A stretch of DNA of 64,000 nucleotides from Streptococcaceae bacterium (GTDB lineage: Bacteria; Bacillota; Bacilli; Lactobacillales; Streptococcaceae): the NCBI GenBank assembly GCA_031253335.1, contig JAIRWF010000027.1, forward strand, positions 1-64,000. Reading direction: 5' to 3'. Below, in pieces: positions 1 to 8,613 of this stretch. Positions within the stretch are counted from its first letter, which is position 1. The number at the start of each line of letters is the position of its first letter. A program made the position numbers and the translations under genes. The notes below the pieces were generated by a model. The model saw nothing but the letters and a program-made list of their open reading frames with translations. It made no database searches and had not been told where the DNA came from.

Positions 1-1317
1 GAGGTCATCGCCCAATTAGGCGACCGTGTCGTCGATAAAGATGCGACAGACGCTGCAGTAGCCGCTACGGGTGGTGCAGCTCAAGGCGGAAGTAAAAATC
101 CATTCGTCCGTGGTTTCCAGGTTATCATTGGCACGATTACAGGCTCAATGATTCCGATTATCGGGCTCCTTGCAGCCGGTGGTATGATCAACGGGCTATT
201 GAATATTTTTGTGAAAGGCAATCATCTGATTGAACTCATCCCGACAACGAGTTCGACCTATGTCATTGTCTCAACTCTCGCGATGGCACCCTTTTATTTC
301 TTGCCAGTCCTCGTCGGCTTCTCGGCTGCGAGAAATCTCGGCGCAAATGAATACGTCGTTGCGGCTGTTGGTGGCTTCATGATTGATCCAGGTTTAATTA
401 ATCTGGTCAACCCATCTGTTTCAAATGGTAAGGTCATCTCATCAACTGCCCCTGTTGCGATTCAACACATCTTGGGTGTCACTTTCAATACCAATTACTT
501 TGGCATTCCTGTGGCTTTGCCAAGCTATGCCTACACGATTTTCCCAATCATCTGTGCTGCAGCAATCGCCGCACCTATCGGGAAATGGCTTCACAAGCAT
601 TTGCCACTCGCCCTTCGCCCAATCTTTGAGCCGATGATTACTTTCTTCATCGTCGCTTCACTCGTTTTGATTGTCGTAGGTCCAGTTGTCAGCTTGCTGT
701 CATCTGCTCTCTCGAACGTCATTACATGGCTCTTGGGCTTGAACCTAGGCATCGCCTCTATCATCGTGGGTGGTTTCTATCAATGTCTCGTTATCTTTGG
801 TCTTCACTGGCTCGTCGTCCCTATCATCTCGCAACAAATCGCTGCTACAGGTGAATCTGCTATCAACATGATTGTCAGCTTTACAATGTTAGCACAAGGT
901 GTGGGTGCGCTTGCTGTCTTCTTCAAATCAAAGAAGACAGATCTCAAAGGTCTCTCTCTTCCAGCAGCAATTTCCGCTTTCTGTGGGGTAACAGAGCCCG
1001 CGATGTACGGGATTAACTTGAAGTACATGCGTGTCTTCATCATGAGCTCTATCGGTGCCGCTGCTGGCGCAGGTGTGGCAGGATTCATGAACTTGAAGAT
1101 GTTTGGCTTCTCGGGCTCCCTCATTGGCTTCCCGAACTTTATCTCAAACCCACATACACACGTTGCACCACCAAATAATCTTTTGATCTTCTGGATTGCT
1201 TCGGCTGTGACGATTGTCGTAGCTTTTGTCCTCGTTTGGCTCTTTGGCTACAAGGATACTGATGAAATCGGAGCGGGTGTCGAGAAGAAGAATGTCTTTA
1301 AAGACGCTGTACAATAA
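1..1317 (+). CDS. PTS sugar transporter, IIC domain (5'-truncated)
   Basis: This is the C-terminal part of a membrane permease of the glucose/beta-glucoside/sucrose/trehalose PTS superfamily. Such proteins import a sugar while phosphorylating it. The reading frame is open from base 1, so the IIB domain and the start lie outside the window. About ten hydrophobic segments follow a Gly/Ala-rich linker at residues 20-35. The signature GVTEPAMYGINL, typical of this family's IIC domain, is at about residue 330. The protein ends without a IIA domain, so phosphate must come from a separate IIA or a shared glucose-type IIA. The substrate cannot be told from this fragment. A terminator follows directly. 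Confidence 0.9.
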   Translation, partial: EVIAQLGDRVVDKDATDAAVAATGGAAQGGSKNPFVRGFQVIIGTITGSMIPIIGLLAAGGMINGLLNIFVKGNHLIELIPTTSSTYVIVSTLAMAPFYFLPVLVGFSAARNLGANEYVVAAVGGFMIDPGLINLVNPSVSNGKVISSTAPVAIQHILGVTFNTNYFGIPVALPSYAYTIFPIICAAAIAAPIGKWLHKHLPLALRPIFEPMITFFIVASLVLIVVGPVVSLLSSALSNVITWLLGLNLGIASIIVGGFYQCLVIFGLHWLVVPIISQQIAATGESAINMIVSFTMLAQGVGALAVFFKSKKTDLKGLSLPAAISAFCGVTEPAMYGINLKYMRVFIMSSIGAAAGAGVAGFMNLKMFGFSGSLIGFPNFISNPHTHVAPPNNLLIFWIASAVTIVVAFVLVWLFGYKDTDEIGAGVEKKNVFKDAVQ

Positions 1318-1340
1318 TTTGTAAAAATGAGTTAATTGAA

Positions 1341-1365
1341 AGTCCGCTACGGCGGGCTTTTTTTC
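1341..1365 (+). terminator. Rho-independent terminator of the PTS gene
   Basis: The stem AGTCCGC/GGCGGGCT closes a three-base loop and is followed by seven T residues. Confidence 0.85.
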
Positions 1366-1439
1366 TATTTATTCCCGAATTTTAGAATGTCTAATTTTCG
1401 CAGATTTTTTATGATAAACTGAGTGCGAAAGGAATTTTT

Positions 1440-1701
1440 ATGACTGAAGAAAAAGAAAATGTGAATGCACTTGAAAACTTGAATGAAGAACAATGCGCGA
1501 CTGGCGTAGAGTATCTCTGGGCGCAGAATATCTCTGGGCGCAGAACTTCTGGGTGCCAGTGCTTATGATTGCCATTGCGATTGGGATTCAATTTTTGGGA
1601 CTGAGCGTATGGACTGTGGTCATAGGCCTGTGCTCATTGGACTCGCCGTCTTTTATATACGCTATCTTTATCGCCACATACCTGCGAACATCAAGCGGTA
1701 A
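1440..1701 (+). pseudogene. Small membrane protein, broken by a 17-bp duplication and a 1-base deletion
   Basis: A reading frame starts at 1440 after the ribosome site AAAGGAA. Its acidic N-terminus (MTEEKENVNALENLNEEQ) is followed by a short polar stretch. The 17-mer TATCTCTGGGCGCAGAA is present twice in tandem (1512-1528 and 1529-1545) and shifts the frame. Downstream, a second frame encodes a hydrophobic segment (FWVPVLMIAIAIGIQF), and near 1630 a one-base loss shifts it again. The third frame ends with a basic tail (YIRYLYRHIPANIKR) and a stop at 1699-1701. Joining the three frames gives a small protein of about 80 residues with an acidic cytoplasmic N-terminus and two membrane segments. 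I do not recognise the family. Confidence 0.7.
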
Positions 1702-1863
1702 TGGCGTGATAAAAACAAATGCTTTTGTTTAGAGCTCTGCTTCAAGGTTGTAGATGAAACGACTTAGTACATTGCAAACAGACTGGAGAAAAGACTGAGC
1801 AATCGCATAAAATCATTTAAAAATTTGATATGAAAATGAAGTGAAAAATGTTATACTAGGCAT

Positions 1864-2295
1864 ATGAAAAGACTGAAACTTTCTGGTTGGCTCATTTTTG
1901 GACTTGGAATTTTGATGTTCATTGCAATGTTTTTGCCTGCTACGATTGACGCAGGGAAACTTCAAAAGACTTATAGTTACGCAAAAAGTTACAGCAATTA
2001 TTTTTATCTCTTAGCGCAGCGTTATGTGAGCGCCACCTTGCTTTTTAGCTTACTCATCGCAACCTTGCTCTTGTTTTTCTTTCAGCGCTTTCGTGTAGGG
2101 GGCTATGTTTCGTTTGCCTTGTTGATTATTTGGGGCTATATCTATTTTATTGATCCTGTTGTGACGTATTGGTCTGAAGCAGGTTTCAAGGGATTAGGAA
2201 TCGTTTTTCCAGTTGGCTTTTGGCTGGTAAGCCTCTTAGGACTTGCCTTTATGACTGCACTTTTTTGGTATGCCTTGCGTCGGGCTAAATCTTGA
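1864..2295 (+). CDS. Hypothetical four-TM membrane protein
   Basis: A 143-residue protein with four predicted membrane segments at about residues 8-27, 52-72, 78-97 and 113-137. It begins with a basic N-terminus (MKRLKLSG) and has a small extracytoplasmic loop between segments 1 and 2. I see no family motif. There is no Shine-Dalgarno sequence. An extended -10 box (TGTTATACT, 1850-1857 region) ends six bases before the ATG, so the transcript is probably leaderless. It sits 31 bases before serC, which has its own promoter. Confidence 0.75.
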   Translation: MKRLKLSGWLIFGLGILMFIAMFLPATIDAGKLQKTYSYAKSYSNYFYLLAQRYVSATLLFSLLIATLLLFFFQRFRVGGYVSFALLIIWGYIYFIDPVVTYWSEAGFKGLGIVFPVGFWLVSLLGLAFMTALFWYALRRAKS

Positions 2296-2320
2296 AAGTG
2301 TCAGAAAATTTTGATAAAAT
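2292..2320 (+). promoter_or_regulatory. serC promoter with a CodY-like box
   Basis: TTGAAA (2292-2297) and TAAAAT (2315-2320) are separated by 17 bases. The spacer carries AAGTGTCAGAAAATT, which matches 13 of 15 positions of the CodY consensus AATTTTCWGAAAATT. This would link serine synthesis to branched-chain amino acid or GTP status, which is an inference. The -10 box ends six bases before the serC ATG. Confidence 0.55.
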
Positions 2321-2326
2321 GAGTTT

Positions 2327-3421
2327 ATGAAAATCTATAATTTTGCAGCAGGCCCTGCAGTCCTTCCTACGGAAGTCATGATGCAGGCACAAAAAGAATT
2401 CATGGATTATGCAGGCACAGGCATGTCCATCATGGAAATGACCCACCGCGGAAAAGTCTTTCAAAGCGTCATTGACCGCGCTGAGGCAACTCTTCGCGAA
2501 CTCATGGGGATTCCTGAAAATTACAAAGTCTTATTCTTACAAGGCGGCGCAAGTACGCAATTTAGCATGATTCCGCTGAATCTCGCACGTCATCAAAAAG
2601 CCTATTATGTCATCTCAGGAAGCTTTGGGGATAAAGCCTACAAAGAGGCTGTTAAATGTTCGGAAACCTTGACGGATATTGAGCCAGTCTTACTGGCTTC
2701 ATCAAAAGAGGAGCATTATGCACATTTAGCGACTTTTGATGCACAGGCTATTGATCCAAATGCCGCATACGTCCATGTGACCCTGAACAATACAATTGAA
2801 GGTACGACGATTTTTGACTTACCTGAGACAAATGGCGTCCCTTTGGTTGGGGATATGAGTTCAGATATTCTCGCCGTACGTTACAATGTAGAGAAATTTG
2901 GTCTGATTTATGCAGGCGCACAAAAAAATATCGGGCCAGCAGGGGTGACTGTTGTCATTGTCCGCGAAGATTTGCTGCCAGAGAAGCCTGTGTTATCCAG
3001 TATGCTAGACTATCGGATTTTAGCAGATAACGGGAGTTTGTATAATACCCCACCTACTTTTGGCATTTACATGGCGGGTCTTGTCTTTGACTGGGTGAAC
3101 TCACTCGGTGGCGTTGATGCGATGGAAAGTCGCAATCGTGAAAAAGCTGCACTGCTCTATGATTATCTGGACAGTCAAGATTTTTACATCAGCCCCGTTG
3201 AAAAGAAAGATGAACGCAGCATCTGTAATGTTGTTTTCCGCACGTCGAATCCTGAGATGGACGCAGACTTTGTTGCGGCGGCTGAAAAAGAAGGTTTCAT
3301 GAATATCAAAGGCCACCGGAGTGTTGGTGGTATGCGGGCAAGTATTTATAATGCTTTTCCAAGGCAAGGGGTTGTTGATTTGGTAACATTCATGCAGAAA
3401 TTTGAAAAGGAGCACCACTAA
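2327..3421 (+). CDS. serC: Phosphoserine aminotransferase
   Basis: Pyridoxal-phosphate enzyme converting 3-phosphohydroxypyruvate and glutamate to phosphoserine, the second step of serine synthesis. At 364 residues it has normal family length. The N-terminal [10 protein letters not shown], the phosphate-binding QGGASTQF near residue 75, and [12 protein letters not shown] around residue 196, where Lys binds the cofactor, are all present. The stop codon overlaps the serA start (TAATG), so serC-serA-serB form one operon in pathway-related order. No ribosome site precedes the ATG, consistent with a leaderless mRNA. Confidence 0.97.
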   Translation: MKIYNFAAGPAVLPTEVMMQAQKEFMDYAGTGMSIMEMTHRGKVFQSVIDRAEATLRELMGIPENYKVLFLQGGASTQFSMIPLNLARHQKAYYVISGSFGDKAYKEAVKCSETLTDIEPVLLASSKEEHYAHLATFDAQAIDPNAAYVHVTLNNTIEGTTIFDLPETNGVPLVGDMSSDILAVRYNVEKFGLIYAGAQKNIGPAGVTVVIVREDLLPEKPVLSSMLDYRILADNGSLYNTPPTFGIYMAGLVFDWVNSLGGVDAMESRNREKAALLYDYLDSQDFYISPVEKKDERSICNVVFRTSNPEMDADFVAAAEKEGFMNIKGHRSVGGMRASIYNAFPRQGVVDLVTFMQKFEKEHH

Positions 3422-4608
3422 TGGTTTATAATATCAAAACAATCGGAAATAACATCGATGCAGAAGGCTTAAAGGTCTTTGACCGTCCAGGCTTTGCAGT
3501 GGATCAAGTGGAAGAGCCAGATGCGGATGCTTTTATCTGTCGGGCGCAGAAATTCCATGGTTATGCTTTTTCAGACAAGTTGCTGGCGATGGGGCGTGCG
3601 GGGGCTGGATTTAACAATATTCCCATTGAAGAATGCGCAAGTCGTGGGATTGTTGTTTTTAATGCACCTGGTGGCAATGCAAATGCCGTGAAAGAACTTG
3701 TCATTGCGAATCTTATTTTTGGCTCACGGAATCTGAAGCCTGCGAATAAATGGTTGACAAGTCTCAAAGGAACGGACGTTGAGATTGACAGCGCCGTTGA
3801 AAAAGGCAAGAAAAACTATTCGGGGAAGGAAATTGCGGGAAAAACGCTCGGCATTATTGGGCTCGGAAATATCGGAACCAAAGTAGCCAACGATGCGGAG
3901 CGTCTCGGGATGTCCGTCTTGGGCTACGACCCTTATCTTTCCATCGAGCATGCTTGGGATTTGTCTAGTCATGTCCAACGTGTCAATGAGATTTCTGAGA
4001 TTTTTGAGAAGTCGGACTACATCACGATTCACACGCCGTTGACGGATGAGACGCGCGGTATGTATGGGGCGGAGAATTTTGCTAAATTGAAAGACGGTGC
4101 GATTGTCCTTAATTTTGCACGCGATGAAATTACAGACAAAGATGCTGTACTTGCTGCGATTGAATTGGGTAAAATCGCCTATTTTGCGACGGATTTTGGT
4201 TCGGAGAAGTTTTACCATAATGAACATATCTTCCTCTCACCACATCTGGGAGGCTCTACTGCTGAAGCCTCGCTGAATTGTACCCGTATGGCGTCTGAGT
4301 CAGTCGCTTTGTATTTGACGACGGGTCAAATTATTAACTCTGTGAACTTCCCACGGGTCGTGCAAGAGATGACCACGCCTTTTCGCGTGACGCTCATCAA
4401 TAAAAACGTACCAGGTGTTGTAGCACGTATTTCTGCGGCAGTGGCAGATCGAGGGATTAACCTCTCCAACATTGTCAATCGTGGGCAGGAAGATTTTGCT
4501 TACACGTTGATTGATTTGGATGAGACAGATGAAGCAAAAGTCGATGAGCTCGTAGCTTATTTCAAGGACAATGAAAATGTCGTTCGCGTCCGGAAATTAA
4601 CGAAATGA
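3421..4608 (+). CDS. serA: D-3-phosphoglycerate dehydrogenase
   Basis: NAD-dependent enzyme for the first step of serine synthesis, oxidising 3-phosphoglycerate. It has 395 residues. The NAD-binding motif GIIGLGNIGTKVA is near residue 143, followed by the D-isomer-specific dehydrogenase signature LKDGAIVLNFARDE. The catalytic His lies in LSPHLGGSTAEA. A C-terminal ACT domain, starting at about residue 325 (VTLINKNVPGVVARI), suggests feedback control by serine. It is translationally coupled to serC upstream and overlaps serB by four bases. Confidence 0.97.
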   Translation: MVYNIKTIGNNIDAEGLKVFDRPGFAVDQVEEPDADAFICRAQKFHGYAFSDKLLAMGRAGAGFNNIPIEECASRGIVVFNAPGGNANAVKELVIANLIFGSRNLKPANKWLTSLKGTDVEIDSAVEKGKKNYSGKEIAGKTLGIIGLGNIGTKVANDAERLGMSVLGYDPYLSIEHAWDLSSHVQRVNEISEIFEKSDYITIHTPLTDETRGMYGAENFAKLKDGAIVLNFARDEITDKDAVLAAIELGKIAYFATDFGSEKFYHNEHIFLSPHLGGSTAEASLNCTRMASESVALYLTTGQIINSVNFPRVVQEMTTPFRVTLINKNVPGVVARISAAVADRGINLSNIVNRGQEDFAYTLIDLDETDEAKVDELVAYFKDNENVVRVRKLTK

Positions 4609-5243
4609 CCCAGAAATTACTCGTCATGGATGTCGATTCCACGCTGATTGAAGAAGAAGTCATTGATTTATTGGGCGAAGAAGCAGGTGTCGGAGATGAA
4701 ATTGCGGCGGTAACAGCTGCTGCAATGCGAGGGGAATTAGATTTTCGAGAGGCGCTTAAAGAACGCGTAGCAAAACTCGCTGGTCTTCCCGACTCCATTT
4801 TTTCTGATGTCTATCAGAAAGTGCATTTGACGCATGGTGCGAGGGAGTTGGTTGAAGGCGCACATCTCAGAGACTGGAAAGTCGGCGTCGTTTCAGGGGG
4901 CTTTCATGAAATTGTCGATTTGATAGCGACAGATTTGGGCTTAGATTTTGTTCTGGCGAATCGGCTGGGAGTGGTGGATGGCGTCCTCACTGGAAATACG
5001 GTCGGAGATGTTGTCACGAAGGAGTTGAAGCTAGAAACGTTAAAGCAATGGGCACGTAAGTGTGACCTTGAAATGAAAGATACCATTGCAATGGGCGATG
5101 GGGCGAACGATATTCCAATGATTTTAGCTGCTGGTTTCGGGATTGCCTTTTGTGCGAAGCCTGTAGTCGTCGAAGCAGCACCGTTTGCGATAAATGTACG
5201 AGATTTAACGAAAGTTTTTGATAGTGTGGACAAAGAAAAATGA
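4605..5243 (+). CDS. serB: Phosphoserine phosphatase
   Basis: HAD-superfamily phosphatase performing the last step of serine synthesis (phosphoserine to serine). Motif I is MDVDSTLIEEE at residues 8-18, where the nucleophile is the first Asp. Motif II is VVSGGFHE and motif III/IV is MGDGANDIPMI near residue 162. At 212 residues it is the short form without an N-terminal ACT domain. The ATG lies inside the end of serA (ATGA overlap), so it is coupled to the operon. Its stop codon sits within the terminator hairpin. Confidence 0.96.
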   Translation: MTQKLLVMDVDSTLIEEEVIDLLGEEAGVGDEIAAVTAAAMRGELDFREALKERVAKLAGLPDSIFSDVYQKVHLTHGARELVEGAHLRDWKVGVVSGGFHEIVDLIATDLGLDFVLANRLGVVDGVLTGNTVGDVVTKELKLETLKQWARKCDLEMKDTIAMGDGANDIPMILAAGFGIAFCAKPVVVEAAPFAINVRDLTKVFDSVDKEK

Positions 5244-5261
5244 GCATGCAGCTCATTTTTT
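5237..5261. terminator. Terminator between convergent serB and exoA
   Basis: AAATGAGC/GCTCATTT is a stem with loop ATGCA and a T run on both strands. It overlaps the serB stop and lies seven bases from the end of exoA. Confidence 0.8.
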
Positions 5262-5267
5262 GATGGT

Positions 5268-6107
5268 CTAAAGTTCTACCTCAAGCAATATCGGCACGTG
5301 GTCCTGGCGCTCGCCTGAGTCCATCATCTCAGAAGTCATGACTTTATCGGCCACACCCTCACTGACCAGCCAATAATCTATGCGCCAGCCGGTATTATTA
5401 ACCTTTGCCAAGCGAGAGCGTTGTGAAAACCAGCTGTACTTGCCCTCCACATCGCCGTGAATGTATCGGAAACTATCCACAAAGCCCGCTTCTAAGAGTT
5501 TCCCAAAACCTGCACGTTCTTCATCAGTGAAGCCAGGATTCATGTGATTGCTTGCTGGGTTTGCCAAGTCAATTTCTTGATAGGCAGCATTGAAGTCTCC
5601 ACTTGCAAAAACAGGCTTTTTTTCTGAGAGACTCGCGAGATAGTTTTTATAGGCTCTGTCCCAAGCTTGACGCTCTGTAAGACGTTTTAATCCATCTCCT
5701 GAGTTTGGCGTATAAACTTGTGTCACAAAGAAATCAGGGAACTCTAGTGTAATAATGCGGCCCTCAAAATCCATAGTTGAAGGAGCTCCAATTTCAGGTG
5801 TTGTTACTATTGGCTCAGGGAGTGCTTTTTTGTAGAGGTACATAGTTCCTGCATAGCCTTTTCGCGCAGGCTCAACGGAAGAGCGCCACGTGATAGCGTA
5901 CTCAGGGAAAAGCAACTCTAAGGCCGTTAAATGGGCACCAGTGGGACCAGCAGCAGAAAGTTTGGTTTCTTGGAGGGCTAAAATATCAGGATTTTTTTGA
6001 GCTAAGTTTGCAAGAACAGCTCGTGTCAGCTCAGATCTCGGCGAAGTGCCTGTAAGTGCGGCGTTTAGAGAGTCAATGTTCCAAGAGATAAATGTGTAGT
6101 GTGTCAT
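5268..6107 (-). CDS. exoA: Exodeoxyribonuclease III (AP endonuclease)
   Basis: Mg-dependent repair nuclease that cuts at abasic sites and degrades 3' ends. It belongs to the exonuclease-endonuclease-phosphatase fold. Visible motifs are ISWNIDSL near the N-terminus, LALQETKL with the metal-binding Glu, QVYTPNSGDG, GDFNAA near residue 170, WRIDYWLVS, and the C-terminal DHVPI holding the catalytic His. Length (279) is normal. It has its own minus-strand promoter: TATACT with an upstream TG lies six bases before the ATG and there is no ribosome site, so it is probably leaderless. Confidence 0.95.
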   Translation of the reverse strand: MTHYTFISWNIDSLNAALTGTSPRSELTRAVLANLAQKNPDILALQETKLSAAGPTGAHLTALELLFPEYAITWRSSVEPARKGYAGTMYLYKKALPEPIVTTPEIGAPSTMDFEGRIITLEFPDFFVTQVYTPNSGDGLKRLTERQAWDRAYKNYLASLSEKKPVFASGDFNAAYQEIDLANPASNHMNPGFTDEERAGFGKLLEAGFVDSFRYIHGDVEGKYSWFSQRSRLAKVNNTGWRIDYWLVSEGVADKVMTSEMMDSGERQDHVPILLEVEL

Positions 6108-6152
6108 GGTTTTAGTATAACAAAAAAGAGCCTTATGAGCTCCTTTTATGTT

Positions 6153-7469
6153 TTATTTCGTAAAGTCCGTATCTTTTGTTTCTTTATGGCTCACGAGGGA
6201 TATGACTGCGACAACTGCCATGATAGCTAAATAGTAGCCTACAGTATTGATACCAAAACTTGAAGCTAACCAAGTTAAGATATAAGGGACAAACGCAGCA
6301 CCAATAATGGCAGCGAGATTATAAGAAATTCCTGCGCCCGAGTAACGTACTTTCGTGATGAAAAGCTCAGGTAAGACGGCACCAACCGGACCAAAAGAAA
6401 TCCCCATGAGTGCAAAACCAATGAGCAAGAAGGTCAAAGCACCAGCGACATTTTCTTTACCTGATAAGAAGAGAGGAATCAAGAATGAGAAGACGAAGAT
6501 GCCACATGCTGAGGCAATTAATACTTTTTTACGCCCAATTTTATCTGCGACAAGGGTTGAGATCAAAATAAATGCTGCAAAACTAATGATTCCAATAAGA
6601 AGGAGCATGAGGTAGCCCTGACTCGTAAAGCCTAACTTAGTTGTTGCATAACTTAAGGACCATGTGGTTAGTGTATAGAATAGCGTATATGTTACCGCCA
6701 CAATAAAGGTTCCTTGCACAATCTGGACCCAGTGTGATTTGAAGACTTCGGCGAGCGGAGATTTTGTCGTATTTTGCGTCTCCATGGCAATCCGGAACAG
6801 CGGTGTTTCTTGCATTTGTTCACGGACAATAAAACCTACGATGACAAGAATGGCAGAAGCTAAAAATGGAATACGCCAACCAAAGCTTGCCATTTGGGCA
6901 GGACTCAGTGTACTTTCTAAGATAAAGAAGAGTCCGTTTGAGAGGGCAAAGCCAATAGGTGCACCAAGCTCTGGGAATGCCCCATAAAGTGCGCGACGAT
7001 TTTCAGGCGCATTTTCAGTCGCAACGAGCGCAGCACCAGACCATTCGCCGCCGAGACCAATTCCCTGGAAAAAGCGACAGAGACATAGTAGGACAACGGC
7101 TCCCATACCAAGCGTTGCATAACCCGGAAGAATACCAATCAAGAAAGTTGAAATTCCCATAATGAGAAGACTAGCAACGAGCGTCCGCTTACGCCCAATC
7201 TTATCTCCAAAATGCCCAAAGACAAAGGAACCAAAAGGACGCGCGATAAAAGCTACGGCAAAAGTTAAAAGTGAGAGGAGCTGTGCTATCGCTGGCGTAA
7301 TCTCAGGAAAGAAAACCTTTGGAAAAAAGACAGCTGCCGCAGTAGCATAGGCATAGAAATCGAAGAACTCAATGGTCGTGCCAACCATAGAAGCAAAGAT
7401 GACAGTAGCCACAGAATCACGTTTTTCTTTTTCAAGGAGTGCCTCCGTGGAGGTAGTAGAAGAATCCAT
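6153..7469 (-). CDS. MFS transporter, metabolite:H+ symporter type
   Basis: Twelve-TM major facilitator protein, 438 residues. Its family signatures are GSFVFGHFGDKIGRKRTL after TM2 and DKIGRKKVL after TM8. FFDFYAYATAAAVFFP in TM1 and the overall pattern resemble the MHS family (proline/betaine, shikimate, alpha-ketoglutarate or citrate symporters). The substrate is unknown. I chose the ATG at 7469 because AAAAGGA lies about 12 bases upstream; a TTG at 7490 would place that ribosome site inside the gene. A perfect inverted repeat at 7501-7515 lies just upstream. Confidence 0.88.
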   Translation of the reverse strand: MDSSTTSTEALLEKEKRDSVATVIFASMVGTTIEFFDFYAYATAAAVFFPKVFFPEITPAIAQLLSLLTFAVAFIARPFGSFVFGHFGDKIGRKRTLVASLLIMGISTFLIGILPGYATLGMGAVVLLCLCRFFQGIGLGGEWSGAALVATENAPENRRALYGAFPELGAPIGFALSNGLFFILESTLSPAQMASFGWRIPFLASAILVIVGFIVREQMQETPLFRIAMETQNTTKSPLAEVFKSHWVQIVQGTFIVAVTYTLFYTLTTWSLSYATTKLGFTSQGYLMLLLIGIISFAAFILISTLVADKIGRKKVLIASACGIFVFSFLIPLFLSGKENVAGALTFLLIGFALMGISFGPVGAVLPELFITKVRYSGAGISYNLAAIIGAAFVPYILTWLASSFGINTVGYYLAIMAVVAVISLVSHKETKDTDFTK

Positions 7470-7500
7470 AATAAAAATTATCCTTTTCAATCTATAATAT

Positions 7501-7515
7501 AATTGTCTGACAATT
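7501..7515. promoter_or_regulatory. Candidate operator upstream of the MFS gene
   Basis: AATTGTC-T-GACAATT is a perfect 7+1+7 inverted repeat. It is embedded in an AT-rich stretch with -10-like TATAAT/TATATT boxes on the minus strand. The position fits a repressor site for the transporter. No regulator gene is adjacent. Confidence 0.5.
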
Positions 7516-7624
7516 CATTATTATAACTTATTTACTGAGACAATGCAAGGTTTATTTTAAACTTTTAATTTTCATCCCTTAGCCTACTTTAGCAAGCTCT
7601 TTTACTTTTTGCTATAATGAACTT

Positions 7625-8539
7625 ATGATTCAAAACTATGATTTATCTTCTAATTGTCTCGTGACAAAAGAAGAAGGGACGGCTTTTATTGAGGCCTTAA
7701 CTCCAACAAAATCAGAGATAGGAGCACTTTCTGATCGCTTTCATTTCCCATTTGACTATATTGGCGGGATTTTAGACGACTATGAAAATGCACGCTTTGA
7801 GGTAAGGCCTGAGGGGACACACCTTTTACTGTTACAATATCCGTCGGAGCCAACACGTGGTGAGATTGAGACTTACCCTTATGCCTTGGTTGATGCGTCA
7901 TCAGGCCCTATTATACTTGCTCTCAACCACGAGGTGGATATTTCTCAGCTGTACGGGCGCCATTATGAGGAAAAACGTGCCAAACATCAGTTGATTTACC
8001 ATATTATCTCTCAGATGACAAAAAGCTTTGAAGCATACTTGACAGATTTTCGGACGCTCCGCGAAAAAATCAGCCATAGTATCACAAAATCTACAAAAAA
8101 TGACCAACTTCTTGCTATGATTCGTATGCAATCTTCTCTAGTCTATTTTGAGGATGCGCTGAACAATAATTGCCAAGTTCTTAAACATTATATGGATTAT
8201 TTGAAAGAGCAAGGGGAAGACGGCTTTGCAGAACGTATTTTTGATCTCTATCTAGCTTGTGATCAAGCGCGAAATGAGTCCCGTATGCAAGCTAAGTTGA
8301 TTGAAAATCTCAGGGATTTGTTTAGCAACATCGTTGCCAATAATTTGAATATCGTGATGAAAATCATGACCTCTGCTACCTTTGTTCTTGGGATTCCAGC
8401 GATTATCGTTGGTTTTTGGGGCATGAACGTCCCGCTTCCAGGCCAGAAAATTACTTGGATGGTCTGGGGCATCCTTGGTTTTATGGCCCTTCTATCTTGG
8501 TATGTCGCTCACTGGCTTAAAAAGCGAGATTTGATGTAG
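7625..8539 (+). CDS. corA: CorA-family magnesium transporter
   Basis: Pentameric inner-membrane Mg2+ channel family, 304 residues. The long helical cytoplasmic domain is followed by two C-terminal membrane segments (about 248-267 and 277-297). The selectivity motif GMN is in the loop between them (GFWGMNVPLPG). The length is typical of the short Firmicute CorA proteins. TATAAT (7613-7618) ends six bases before the ATG with no Shine-Dalgarno sequence, so this is a likely leaderless gene. Cobalt or nickel transport cannot be excluded. Confidence 0.92.
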   Translation: MIQNYDLSSNCLVTKEEGTAFIEALTPTKSEIGALSDRFHFPFDYIGGILDDYENARFEVRPEGTHLLLLQYPSEPTRGEIETYPYALVDASSGPIILALNHEVDISQLYGRHYEEKRAKHQLIYHIISQMTKSFEAYLTDFRTLREKISHSITKSTKNDQLLAMIRMQSSLVYFEDALNNNCQVLKHYMDYLKEQGEDGFAERIFDLYLACDQARNESRMQAKLIENLRDLFSNIVANNLNIVMKIMTSATFVLGIPAIIVGFWGMNVPLPGQKITWMVWGILGFMALLSWYVAHWLKKRDLM

Positions 8540-8613
8540 TCAAATGGCATCTCCTTTTTAAGCATGAAAGTGCTATAATAAACTGGAATATACTACACAA
8601 TTTAAGGGGTTCT

